Made by a program: the position numbers and the translations under genes
Notes under the pieces: generated by a model
Told to the model about the DNA's origin: nothing
Seen by the model: only the letters and a program-made list of their open reading frames with translations
Database searches by the model: none
Shown here: positions 35,373 to 43,470 of the stretch, piece after piece
Numbering within the stretch: the first letter of the stretch is position 1
How the letters are laid out: each line of letters begins with the position of its first letter
DNA from: Streptomyces sp. R302
Lineage (GTDB): Bacteria; Actinomycetota; Actinomycetes; Streptomycetales; Streptomycetaceae
Reading direction: 5' to 3'
Length of the DNA stretch: 64,000 nt
Assembly: GCF_012927245.1 (NCBI RefSeq)
Contig: NZ_JABBGE010000005.1
Coordinates: forward strand, 62,001-126,000

Positions 35373-36554
35373 ATGCCGACGTTCACACCGCACGACGGAG
35401 TCGCACTCGCCTACCGGGTCCGAGGTGAGGGCCCGGGACGGCCCCTGGTCTGCCTGATCGGCGACCCGGGCGACCCGGGCGGCCCAGGCGACCCGGGCGA
35501 CCCGGAGGGGCTGACGAGGCTCGCCGGGCAGCGGCCCCTCGTCACGCTGCCCGCCCGCGACGCGGACGGACGTTCCCTTCCGGCCGGCGCCGTCGACGCT
35601 CTCCGCGTCCACCTCGGACAGGAGCGGATCGACCTCATCGGCCACCTGACGGGCGGGGAACTCGCCGTCCGGTACGCCGCCGTGCACCCCGACCGCGTCC
35701 GCTCCCTCGTCCTCGTCACCCCCGGCCCCGACCCGGATCCCGCCTTCTCCCCGGAGCGGGCCCGGCGGGCGCTCGGCGCGCTCACCGCGCCGGTCCTGTT
35801 CCTGGAGCGCGGCCCCGAGGACGCGGCCCCGGACGCCGTCGCCCGTGCGGTCGCCGCCTTCCTCGACCCCGCCGTCCGCACGGTCGTCGTCGACGGCGTG
35901 CGGCTCGCCTACCGGGTCGCGGGACCCGAGGGCGGCCTGCCGGTCGTCCTGGTGCACGGGCGCGGCGAGTCCTCCACGACCTGGGGTCCGGTCATGGCGG
36001 ACCTGGCCGCCGACCATCGGGTGTACGCGGTGGACCTGCGCGGGCACGGGCTCAGCGACCGCCCGGGCGGTTACGGCTTCGATGTCTTCCGCGACGAGCT
36101 GGGCGGTTTCCTCAAGGCCCTCGGTCTCGCCGGCGCGACCGTCGTCGCCCACTCGATGGGCGCCGGCGCCGCGTGCCTCCTCGCCCAGCGCGAGCCCGCA
36201 CTCGTCGGCCGCCTCGTCCTGGAGGAGCCGCCGGCCTTCGTGCCGCTCGACCCGCCGCGCCCGGTGGCGGACCGCCCCGAGGGCCGCCTCGCCTTCGACT
36301 GGGAGATCGTCCCCGCCACGGACGCCCAGCTCAACGCCCCGGAGCCGGCCTGGCGGGCCGGACTCCCCGCGATCACGGCCCCCACCCTGGTCCTGGCCGG
36401 CGGCCCGGCCAGCCACGTCCCGCAGGACCAACTGGCCGCGCTCGCCGAGGCCGTACCGGACGCGCGCCTGGTCACCATCGAGGCGGGACACCTCATCCAC
36501 GAGGCCCGCCCGGCCGCCTTCCTCGCCGCGCTCAGGGAGTTCGGCACGGGCTGA
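35373..36554 (+). CDS. Tandem alpha/beta hydrolase, first half degenerate
   Basis: 393 residues made of two alpha/beta-hydrolase units. ATG 35373 has GAGGA upstream; the open frame extends to 35040 but overlaps the divergent pentapeptide gene's start. In the first unit (1-165) the nucleophile elbow reads GHLTGG instead of GxSxG, so it has no catalytic serine, and a collagen-like GDPGDPGGPGDPGDP stretch replaces normal fold. The second unit (170-393) is intact: VHGRGESSTTW oxyanion loop, VAHSMGAG elbow with Ser, and GHLIHEARP with the catalytic His. Both halves open with the same phrase, GV.LAYRV, showing internal duplication. Substrate unknown. Confidence 0.82.
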   Translation: MPTFTPHDGVALAYRVRGEGPGRPLVCLIGDPGDPGGPGDPGDPEGLTRLAGQRPLVTLPARDADGRSLPAGAVDALRVHLGQERIDLIGHLTGGELAVRYAAVHPDRVRSLVLVTPGPDPDPAFSPERARRALGALTAPVLFLERGPEDAAPDAVARAVAAFLDPAVRTVVVDGVRLAYRVAGPEGGLPVVLVHGRGESSTTWGPVMADLAADHRVYAVDLRGHGLSDRPGGYGFDVFRDELGGFLKALGLAGATVVAHSMGAGAACLLAQREPALVGRLVLEEPPAFVPLDPPRPVADRPEGRLAFDWEIVPATDAQLNAPEPAWRAGLPAITAPTLVLAGGPASHVPQDQLAALAEAVPDARLVTIEAGHLIHEARPAAFLAALREFGTG

Positions 36555-36607
36555 GCACCGGGGAACCGGGGGCAGCGGGTCGGCGGGGTCGGCGGAGGCG
36601 GGAGGGT

Positions 36608-38239
36608 CTAGGCCCGCCCCTCAGCGTCCGCCTTCGTCGCGACCGCCTTCGCCCAGCGGTAGTCCGCCTTGCCGCTCGGCGAGCGCTGGACGCGGTCGGT
36701 GAGGACGAGCTGGCGGGGCACCTTGTAGCCGGCGAGGTGGCGGCGGCAGTGGTCCTGGACGGCCGCCAGGTCCAGCGGGGGAGTGCCCTCGCGCTGCTGG
36801 ACGACGGCGGCCACGTGGCTGCCCCAGGTCGCGTCCGGGACGCCCGCGACCAGCGCGTCGTAGACGTCGGGGTGCGACTTGAGGGCCTGCTCGACCTCCT
36901 CCGGGTAGACCTTCTCGCCGCCGGTGTTGATGCACTGGGAGCCGCGGCCGAGGACGGTCACCACACCGTCCGCGTCGACCGTGGCCATGTCCCCGAGCAG
37001 GACCCAGCGCACGCCGTCCCGCTCGAAGAAGGTCTCCGCCGTCTTCGCGGGGTCGTTGTAGTAGCCGAGCGGCACGTGTCCGCGCTGGGCGAGGCGGCCG
37101 ACCGCGCCGACGGCGACGGGGTCCAGGGTGACCTGGTCGACGACCTGCGTCCGCTCGTTGACGTGCAGCCGGAAGCCCTTCTCGGGGCCGGAGTCGTCGG
37201 TGGCCCGGCCGTTCGAACCGGACTCCGTGGAACCGAAGTTGTTGAGCAGCAGGACGTTCGGCATCAGCTCGCGCAGCTGCGCCCGTACGGTCTCCGACAG
37301 GATCGCGCCGGAGGAGGAGAGGCTGAACAGGGCGGACAGGTCGGTGCCCCGGAGCGGCCCGGCGAGCGCGTCGATCAGCGGGCGCAGCATCGCGTCGCCG
37401 ACCAGGGAGATGCTGGACACCTTCTCCTTCTCCAGGGTCCGCAGCACCTCCTCGGGCACGTACTTGCGGTGCAGGACCACCCGCTGGCCGTAGTTGAAGG
37501 CGATGAAGGTGGTGAGCGTGGAGGTGCCGTGCATGAGGGGCGGCGCGGGGAAGAAGGTGAGGCCGGCGCCGCCGGCGGCGACCCGTTCGGCCAGTTCCTC
37601 GGGCCGCTTGACCGGCTCGCCGGACGGGTCGCCCCCGAAGAGGCCGGCGAAGAACAGGTCCTCCTGGCGCCACAGCACGCCCTTGGGCATGCCGGTGGTG
37701 CCGCCGGTGTAGATGATGAAGAGGTCGTCGCCGGAGCGGGCCGCGAAGCCGCGCCCGGGATCCGCGGCCGCCTCCGCCTCGTCGAGCGGTACGGAGTCGA
37801 GGACGGCGGCCCCCTCGGGCGGGGTCCCCACCCGCACGAGGTGCCGCAGCCGCTCGCACCGCGGCAGCGCCGCCGCCACGCGGTCGGTGAACTCGGCGTC
37901 GTACACCAGGGCGGTGAGGTCGGCGTCCCGGTAGAGGTAAACCAACTCTTCCTCGACGTACCGGTAGTTGACGTTCACCGGAACGATCCTCGCCTTCAGG
38001 CAGGCGAGGACGGTCTGGAGGTACTCGACGCCGTTGTACAGGTGGAGCCCGAGGTGCTCACCGGGGCGGACGCCCGCGTCGAGGAGGTGGTGGGCCAGCC
38101 GGTTGGCCGCCGCGTCGAGTTCGGCGTAGGTGAGCCGGCGCTCGGCGCCGGTGCCCGGGTGGTCGACGTAGACCAGCGCCTCGCGCTCCGGCACCACGTC
38201 CACGACCGATTCGAACAGGTCGGCAAGGTTGTACTCCAC
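36608..38239 (-). CDS. Acyl-CoA synthetase (FadD19-like, AMP-binding)
   Basis: 543-residue adenylate-forming enzyme. GTG 38239 has AGGAGG close upstream; the longer frame to 38320 is unsupported. Key motifs: P-loop IIYTGGTTGMPKG, the A5-type NNFGSTESG, VLLGDMATVDADG, GRGSQCINTGGEKVYPEEVE, and catalytic lysine in RSPSGKADYRWAK. The wording resembles mycobacterial FadD19-type synthetases that activate steroid or branched side chains (VNVNYRYVEEELVYL, YTGGTTGMPKGVLWR). Divergent from the enoyl-CoA hydratase gene, sharing a promoter region with two dyads. Confidence 0.88.
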   Translation of the reverse strand: MEYNLADLFESVVDVVPEREALVYVDHPGTGAERRLTYAELDAAANRLAHHLLDAGVRPGEHLGLHLYNGVEYLQTVLACLKARIVPVNVNYRYVEEELVYLYRDADLTALVYDAEFTDRVAAALPRCERLRHLVRVGTPPEGAAVLDSVPLDEAEAAADPGRGFAARSGDDLFIIYTGGTTGMPKGVLWRQEDLFFAGLFGGDPSGEPVKRPEELAERVAAGGAGLTFFPAPPLMHGTSTLTTFIAFNYGQRVVLHRKYVPEEVLRTLEKEKVSSISLVGDAMLRPLIDALAGPLRGTDLSALFSLSSSGAILSETVRAQLRELMPNVLLLNNFGSTESGSNGRATDDSGPEKGFRLHVNERTQVVDQVTLDPVAVGAVGRLAQRGHVPLGYYNDPAKTAETFFERDGVRWVLLGDMATVDADGVVTVLGRGSQCINTGGEKVYPEEVEQALKSHPDVYDALVAGVPDATWGSHVAAVVQQREGTPPLDLAAVQDHCRRHLAGYKVPRQLVLTDRVQRSPSGKADYRWAKAVATKADAEGRA

Positions 38240-38324
38240 CGTTCCTCCTGACCCCGGCGCGTTCGGACTCGGGCGGTCATTAGAGCGCCGCCGGCACGAG
38301 GTGGGAAGAGGGTGCGCCAAAGAA

Positions 38325-38341
38325 TCTGACTGGGTGTCAGA
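38325..38341. promoter_or_regulatory. Dyad TCTGAC-N5-GTCAGA between fadD-like and hydratase genes
   Basis: Perfect 6+6 inverted repeat with a TGGGT spacer, just upstream of a -35-like TTGAAC (38348-38353) and within the divergent promoter region. Candidate operator for a TetR-type regulator. Confidence 0.5.
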
Positions 38342-38368
38342 AAACTATTGAACTGCCTTCGACACTCC

Positions 38369-38382
38369 TGCAACCTGTTCCA
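38369..38382. promoter_or_regulatory. KstR-consensus site before the enoyl-CoA hydratase gene
   Basis: TGCAACCTGTTCCA fits the KstR consensus TNNAACNNGTTNNA at every fixed position. It overlaps a second palindrome, CCTGTTC-CA-GAACAGG (38374-38389), which reaches the ribosome site. KstR controls steroid catabolism in mycobacteria and rhodococci; action here is inference. Confidence 0.45.
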
Positions 38383-38398
38383 GAACAGGAGACGGGAG

Positions 38399-39205
38399 AT
38401 GCCCATGGCCGGCACCGAACACCTCACCGTGCGGCGCGAAGGCGCCACGCTCGTCCTCACCCTGAACCGCCCCGAGGCGAAGAACGCCCTGTCGCTGCCG
38501 ATGCTCGTCGGCCTGTACGACGGCTGGCTGGAGGCCGACGCGGACGACGCCGTACGGTCGATCGTCCTCACCGGCGCGGGCGGCGCCTTCTGCGCCGGCA
38601 TGGACCTCAAGGCCCTCGCCGGCCAGGGCATGGCCGGCGACGCCTACCGCGACCGGATGCGGGCCGACCCCGACCTGCACTGGAAGGCGATGCTCCGCCA
38701 CCACCGACCGCGCAAGCCCGTCATCGCCGCGGTCGAAGGCGCGTGCGTGGCCGGCGGTACGGAGATCCTCCAGGGCACGGACGTCCGGGTCGCCGGCGCC
38801 TCCGCCACCTTCGGCCTCTTCGAGGTCCGCCGCGGGCTCTTCCCCATTGGCGGCTCCACCGTCCGCCTGCCCCGCCAGATCCCCCGCACCCACGCCCTCG
38901 AAATGCTCCTCACCGGCCGTCCCTACGCGGCCGACGAGGCCGCCCGCATCGGCCTGATCGGCCGGGTCGTCCCCGACGGTCAGGCCCTCGACACCGCGCT
39001 CGACCTGGCGGAACGCATCAATGCGTGCGGCCCGCTGGCCGTCGAGGCGGTGAAGGCCTCCGTCTACGAGACGGCCGAACTCACGGAGACGGAGGGCCTG
39101 GCGGCGGAGCTGAAACGAGGCTGGCCGATCTTCGACACGGCCGACGCGAAGGAAGGCGCCCGAGCCTTCACGGAGAAACGCCCCCCGCACTACCGCCGAG
39201 AGTGA
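38399..39205 (+). CDS. Enoyl-CoA hydratase/isomerase (crotonase family, EchA-like)
   Basis: 268 residues. ATG 38399 has AGGAG 7 bases upstream; ATG 38405 is an alternative. Crotonase fold signatures: LNRPEAKNALSLPML, AGGAFCAGMDLKALAG (oxyanion loop), KPVIAAVEGACVAGGTEILQ and FEVRRGLFPIGGSTVRLPR with the Glu expected for hydration. It likely hydrates an enoyl-CoA made from the acyl-CoA synthetase product. Divergent from that gene; 930 bases of repeats separate it from the DUF35-thiolase operon. Confidence 0.85.
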   Translation: MPMAGTEHLTVRREGATLVLTLNRPEAKNALSLPMLVGLYDGWLEADADDAVRSIVLTGAGGAFCAGMDLKALAGQGMAGDAYRDRMRADPDLHWKAMLRHHRPRKPVIAAVEGACVAGGTEILQGTDVRVAGASATFGLFEVRRGLFPIGGSTVRLPRQIPRTHALEMLLTGRPYAADEAARIGLIGRVVPDGQALDTALDLAERINACGPLAVEAVKASVYETAELTETEGLAAELKRGWPIFDTADAKEGARAFTEKRPPHYRRE

Positions 39206-40135
39206 CCCGAACCGGTGCCGCGCCCCCGCCGCCGCGCCTCGATCGCCGGCGAGGCCGGGTGGCAGCTTCGCCGCCCGAACGGCGACGCTCCCGGAACCGG
39301 GGCTGCGCCCCGCCCCCTCCTGCGCCTCAAGCGCCGGCGGGGCTGGACGCGACCCCAGCGCCTCGGACGGAGGCGGGGCGAGATCGGGGCTCCGCCCCGG
39401 ACCCCGCGCCTCAATCGCCGGCGGGGCTGGATAGGGCCCCGGCGCCTCGAACGGCTGTTGGGCGAAGTCGGGGCTCCGTCCCCGTAACCGGCGCCGCCCC
39501 TCGAACGGTGGCGGTCCCGGAACCGGGGCTCCGCCCCGGACCCCGCGCCTCAAACGCCGGCGGGGCTGGAAATGGCTCGGCTTGGTCTCTAGCCCCCCGA
39601 GCCTCGGATGTCCGGGGGCTGGAGTTGGCTCGGGTCGGTCGCCAGTCCGAGATCCCGAGCCTCGGACGCCCGGGGGGCTGGAATTGGTTCGGGCCGGCCT
39701 CCGGCCCGGACCCCGTGCTTCGAACGTTGGCGGGGGTGGTATTGACCGGCCCGAACCCCAGCTCCCGAACCCGTGTTTCAAACGGTCGGCGGGGTTGGAC
39801 TCGGGTGCCGCCCCAGCTTTCGTACCTCGTACGGGCTGAAGTCGGGGCCCGCCCCGGGCACCGGTCTCGTGGTCCAGCCCGTCCGGCGTTTGAGGACACG
39901 GCCGCAGGCCGTTCGGGGGTCCGGGGGCGGAGCCCCTGGTTCCGGGAAGGGGCGGGGTGGGGGAGAGGCCCCGCGCAGCGGCCCGACGCCTGCACCGCCC
40001 CGCACCTGCACCGCCCCGCACCACCCTGCACACCTTCTTCCCGTTCGCCCCACCCGGCCCCGGCCCCGGCCCCAGCCCCAGCGCCGCCCCTGCCCCCTCC
40101 CCTCCCGGCCCACCCACTCCCAGAAAGGTCCGCCC
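39206..40135. other. Gene-free, repeat-filled spacer
   Basis: 930 bases without a supported gene. The first 700 are the repeat array described separately; the rest is a C-rich tract with two copies of CTGCACCGCCCCGCA near 39990-40025 and the ribosome site of the next gene. Long open frames crossing it on both strands are artefacts of base composition. Confidence 0.75.
39230..39925. repeat. Array of about 13 dispersed GC-rich repeats (REP-like)
   Basis: Degenerate copies of a core CGCCTCAAACGCCGGCGGGG followed by CTGGA recur about every 40-60 bases (near 39234, 39322, 39358, 39405, 39442, 39493, 39544, 39600, 39657, 39717, 39774, 39826), with a last inverted copy near 39880. Many are joined by GGGGCTCCGCCCCGGACCCC hairpins. 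This element is familiar from Streptomyces intergenic regions. Confidence 0.8.
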
Positions 40136-41116
40136 ATGACCCTCTCCCCTCCACCCCCCTCCCCCCTACGCGCCCCCCTCGTCGTCGAGTTCCCGTTCAC
40201 GCGGTCCCTCGGGCCCGTCCAGGCCGCGTTCCTCACCGGGCTGCGCGAGCGCACCGTGCTCGGGGTGCGTACCGAGGCGGGTGGGGTGCTCGTGCCGCCC
40301 GTCGAGTACGACCCGGTGAGCGCGGTGGAGTTGCGGGAGCTCGTCGAGGTGGAGCCGACCGGGACCGTCACCACCTGGGCGTGGAATCACGAGCCGCGGC
40401 CCGGGCAGCCGCTCTGTACCCCCTTCGCCTGGGTCCTCGTGCGGCTCGACGGCGCCGACACCGCGCTTCTGCACGCCCTCGAGGCCCCCGGCCCCGAGGC
40501 CGTGCACACCGGCATGCGGGTGCGGATCCGCTGGGCCGCCGAGCGAACCGGCGCCATCACGGACATCGCCTGCTTCGAGGCGTACGAAGGGGGTGAGGGG
40601 GAGGTGGCCGGGAGGCAACCCACCTCGCACAGCGGGGAGTTCGGGGAGAGGGGTGCCGTCAGGCGTATCATCGCTCCCGCCCGCCTCGACTACACCTACA
40701 CCCCGGGCCGCGCCCAGACCCGCTATCTCCACGCGCTCGCCGAGCGCCGCACCGTCGGCGAGCGCTGCCCCGTCTGCGCCAAGGTGTACGTCCCGCCCCG
40801 CGGCGCCTGCCCGACCTGTGGTGTCGCGACCACCGATCAGGTGGAGGTCGGTCCCCGCGGCACCGTCACCACCTTCTGCATCGTCAACATCAAGGCGAAG
40901 AGCCTGGACATCGAAGTCCCTTATGTCTACGCCCACATCGCCCTCGACGGCGCCGGCCTCGCCCTGCACGGGCGGATCGGCGGGATCCCGTACGACCAGG
41001 TCCGGATGGGGCTGCGGGTGGAGCCCGTGTGGAGCGAGGACGGGCGGTATCCCGACCACTACCGGCCCACCGGCGAGCCCGACGCCGACTACGACACGTA
41101 CAAGGAGCTGCTGTGA
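40136..41116 (+). CDS. Tandem DUF35 (OB-fold, zinc ribbon) acyl-CoA-associated protein
   Basis: 326 residues from ATG 40136 (AGAAAGG upstream). Two DUF35-type OB folds in tandem: residues about 15-145 (GTVTTWAWNHEPRPGQPLCT...ALLHALEA) without zinc cysteines, and residues about 190-320 with an intact rubredoxin-like ribbon CPVCAKVYVPPRGACPTCG and barrel GTVTTFCIVNIKAKSLDIEV. DUF35 proteins pair with thiolase-fold Ltp proteins to form aldolases, as in steroid side-chain cleavage. The stop overlaps the thiolase start (GTGA), so it is translationally coupled to such a partner. Confidence 0.82.
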   Translation: MTLSPPPPSPLRAPLVVEFPFTRSLGPVQAAFLTGLRERTVLGVRTEAGGVLVPPVEYDPVSAVELRELVEVEPTGTVTTWAWNHEPRPGQPLCTPFAWVLVRLDGADTALLHALEAPGPEAVHTGMRVRIRWAAERTGAITDIACFEAYEGGEGEVAGRQPTSHSGEFGERGAVRRIIAPARLDYTYTPGRAQTRYLHALAERRTVGERCPVCAKVYVPPRGACPTCGVATTDQVEVGPRGTVTTFCIVNIKAKSLDIEVPYVYAHIALDGAGLALHGRIGGIPYDQVRMGLRVEPVWSEDGRYPDHYRPTGEPDADYDTYKELL

Positions 41117-42246
41117 CGCCGGACCGAGAGGTGGCGATCGTCGCGTTCGCCCAGAGCGACCACCGGCGGCACACGGACGACCTCTCCGAGGTCGAGATGG
41201 TGATGCCGGTGCTGCACGAGGTGCGGCGGCAGACCGGACTGAAGGCCGCCGACATCGGCTTCACCTGCTCCGGCTCCTCCGACTACCTGGCCGGCCGGGC
41301 CTTCTCCTTCACCATGGCCCTCGACGGCGTCGGCGCCTGGCCGCCGATCTCCGAGTCGCACGTCGAGGCGGACGGTGCCTGGGCCCTTTACGAGGCGTGG
41401 GTGAAGCTGCTGACCGGCGAGGCCGACACCGCGCTCGTGTACGCCTACGGGAAGTCCTCGCCCGGGTCCGTCCGGGATGTGCTGAGCCGACAGCTCGACC
41501 CGTACTACGTGGCGCCGCTCTGGCCCGACTCCGTCGCCCTCGCCGCGCTCCAGGCGCAGGCCCTCGTCGACGCCGGGTACACCGACGAGCCCGCGCTGGC
41601 CGCGATCGCAGCCCGCAGCCGGGAGGACGCGCGGGCGAACCCGCACGCCCAGCTGCCGGGCGCCCGCCCGCAGGGCGAGTACGTCGTCCGGCCGCTGCGG
41701 ACGGGCGACTGCCCGCCGGTGGGGGACGGCGCCGCCGCCGTGGTCCTCGCCGTCGGCGACCGGGCCCGCGAGCTGTGCGCGCGGCCCGCCTGGATCCGCG
41801 GCATGGACCACCGCATCGAGGCGCACTCCCTCGGCGTCCGCGACCTCACGGACTCGCCGTCCACCCGCCTCGCCGCCGAACGCGCCGGCGTCTTCGACCG
41901 GCCCGTCGACACCGCCGAACTCCACGCGCCCTTCACCTCGCAGGAGGTCGTCCTGCGCAGGGCGCTCGGTCTCGACGCGAGCACGAACGTGAACGTGAAC
42001 ACGAACGTGAGCGTCAACACGAACGCCGACACGAGCGCCGGCACGAGCGCCGACGGGAACGTGCACGTCAGTCCCTCCGGGGGTGCGCTCGCCGCCAACC
42101 CCGTCATGGCCGCGGGGCTCATCCGGCTCGGCGAGGCCGCCGCCCGCATCCACCGCGGGGAGTCCGACCGCGCCCTCGCCCACGCCACCTCCGGGCCCTG
42201 CCTCCAGCAGAACCTGGTCGCCGTCCTGGAAGGGGACCCCCGATGA
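41113..42246 (+). CDS. Thiolase-fold protein (lipid-transfer/Ltp-like), first of a pair
   Basis: 377 residues. GTG 41113 with AAGGAG at 41102-41107. Thiolase fold: N-terminal VAIVAFAQSDHRRHTDDLSE, SGSSDYLAGRAFSFTMAL, PVGDGAAAVVLAVGDRA, and HVSPSGGALAANPVMAAGLI. Between about residues 288 and 316, next to the conserved PSGG motif, is an insertion rich in Asn/Val/Thr/Ser (STNVNVNTNVSVNTNADTSA) coded by short DNA repeats. It overlaps genes on both sides and probably forms a complex with the DUF35 protein and the next thiolase. Ltp-type enzymes catalyse retro-aldol rather than thiolytic cleavage. Confidence 0.82.
   Translation: MTPDREVAIVAFAQSDHRRHTDDLSEVEMVMPVLHEVRRQTGLKAADIGFTCSGSSDYLAGRAFSFTMALDGVGAWPPISESHVEADGAWALYEAWVKLLTGEADTALVYAYGKSSPGSVRDVLSRQLDPYYVAPLWPDSVALAALQAQALVDAGYTDEPALAAIAARSREDARANPHAQLPGARPQGEYVVRPLRTGDCPPVGDGAAAVVLAVGDRARELCARPAWIRGMDHRIEAHSLGVRDLTDSPSTRLAAERAGVFDRPVDTAELHAPFTSQEVVLRRALGLDASTNVNVNTNVSVNTNADTSAGTSADGNVHVSPSGGALAANPVMAAGLIRLGEAAARIHRGESDRALAHATSGPCLQQNLVAVLEGDPR
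41974..42060 (+). repeat. Hexanucleotide-type repeat inside the thiolase gene
   Basis: Imperfect repetition of ACGAACGTGAAC/ACGAGCGCCGAC units, all in frame, encoding N-V-N-T and A-D-T-S-A-G-T runs. It inserts about 28 residues directly before a conserved active-site motif. Confidence 0.75.
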
Positions 42247-43409
42247 GCAAGGAACCCGTCGCGATCGTCGGCGTCGGCCAGACCAAGCACGCCGCCGCCC
42301 GGCACGACGTCTCCCTCGCGGGACTCGTCCGCGAGGCCGCCGTCCGCGCCCTCGCCGACGCCGAGCTGACCTGGGCCGACATCGACGCCGTCGTCATCGG
42401 GAAGGCGCCCGACTTCTTCGAGGGCGTCATGATGCCGGAGCTGTACCTCGCCGACGCCCTCGGCGCCGTCGGCAAGCCGATGCTCCGCGTCCACACCGCG
42501 GGGTCCGTCGGCGGCTCCACCGCCCTCGTCGCCGCGAACCTGGTCGCCGCCCGCGTCCACCGGACCGTCCTCACCCTCGCCTTCGAGAAGCAGTCCGAGT
42601 CCAACGCCATGTGGGGGCTCTCCCTGCCGGTGCCCTTCCAGCAGCCCCTCCTCGCCGGCGCGGGCGGATTCTTCGCCCCGCACGTGCGCGCCTACATGCG
42701 GCGTACCGGCGCCCCCGACGCGATCGGCTCCCTCGTCGCGTACAAGGACCGCCGCAACGCGTTGAAGAACCCTTACGCCCACCTCCACGAGCACGACCTC
42801 ACCCTGGAGAAGGTGCAGGCCGCGCCCATGCTGTGGGACCCGATCCGCTACTCGGAGACCTGCCCGTCCTCCGACGGCGCCTGCGCCATGGTCCTCACCG
42901 ACCGGGCGGGCGCGGACCGGGCGCCGCGCCCCGCCGCCTGGGTGCACGGCGGGGCCATGCGCAGCGAGCCGACCCTCTTCGCCGGCAAGGACTTCGTCTC
43001 GCCGCGGGCGGGCCGCGACTGCGCCGCCGACGTCTACCGGCAGGCGGGGATCACCGACCCGCGCCGGCAGATCGACGCCGTCGAGATGTACGTGCCGTTC
43101 TCCTGGTACGAGCCGATGTGGCTGGAGAACCTCGGCTTCGCCGCCGAGGGCGAGGGGTGGAAGCTCACCGAGGCCGGTGTCACCGAACTCGACGGTGATC
43201 TGCCCGTGAATCCCTCCGGGGGCGTGCTCTCCACCAATCCGATCGGCGCCTCCGGGATGATCCGGTTCGCCGAGGCCGCCCTCCAGGTACGGGGGGAGGC
43301 CGGCGAGCACCAGGTGGACGGCGCCCGCCGGGCCCTCGGCCACGCCTACGGTGGCGGCGCCCAGTTCTTCTCGATGTGGCTGGTGGGCGCCGAACCGCCG
43401 GCCGGCTGA
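42243..43409 (+). CDS. Thiolase-fold lipid-transfer protein (Ltp-like), second of the pair
   Basis: 388 residues. ATG 42243 overlaps the preceding stop. Thiolase architecture: VAIVGVGQTKHAAARHDVSL, VHTAGSVGGSTALVAANLVA, PSSDGACAMVLTDRAGADRA, PVNPSGGVLSTNPIGASGMI and GHAYGGGAQFFSMWLVG. In the position of the thiolase nucleophile Cys the sequence has AGSVGG, so a classic thiolase reaction is unlikely and an aldol-lyase role with DUF35 is more probable. The last codons and the stop form part of a long terminator hairpin. Confidence 0.85.
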   Translation: MSKEPVAIVGVGQTKHAAARHDVSLAGLVREAAVRALADAELTWADIDAVVIGKAPDFFEGVMMPELYLADALGAVGKPMLRVHTAGSVGGSTALVAANLVAARVHRTVLTLAFEKQSESNAMWGLSLPVPFQQPLLAGAGGFFAPHVRAYMRRTGAPDAIGSLVAYKDRRNALKNPYAHLHEHDLTLEKVQAAPMLWDPIRYSETCPSSDGACAMVLTDRAGADRAPRPAAWVHGGAMRSEPTLFAGKDFVSPRAGRDCAADVYRQAGITDPRRQIDAVEMYVPFSWYEPMWLENLGFAAEGEGWKLTEAGVTELDGDLPVNPSGGVLSTNPIGASGMIRFAEAALQVRGEAGEHQVDGARRALGHAYGGGAQFFSMWLVGAEPPAG

Positions 43410-43428
43410 GCCCGGCCGGCGGTTCGGC
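43389..43428. terminator. 17-bp hairpin with the stop codon in its loop
   Basis: GCCGAACCGCCGGCCGG (43389-43405) pairs perfectly with CCGGCCGGCGGTTCGGC (43412-43428); the 6-base loop CTGAGC contains the TGA of the thiolase gene. It lies between convergent genes and can act in both directions. Confidence 0.85.
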
Positions 43429-43470
43429 CGGTGGTGCCGGTGGTGCCTGTTGTGCCGGTGGTCCGGGCGG

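Noticed and set aside
39206..40135. Possible CRISPR array because of regularly spaced repeats
   Set aside because: Units are degenerate, unequal in spacing, joined by hairpin sequence and lack unique equal-length spacers; no cas genes are near.
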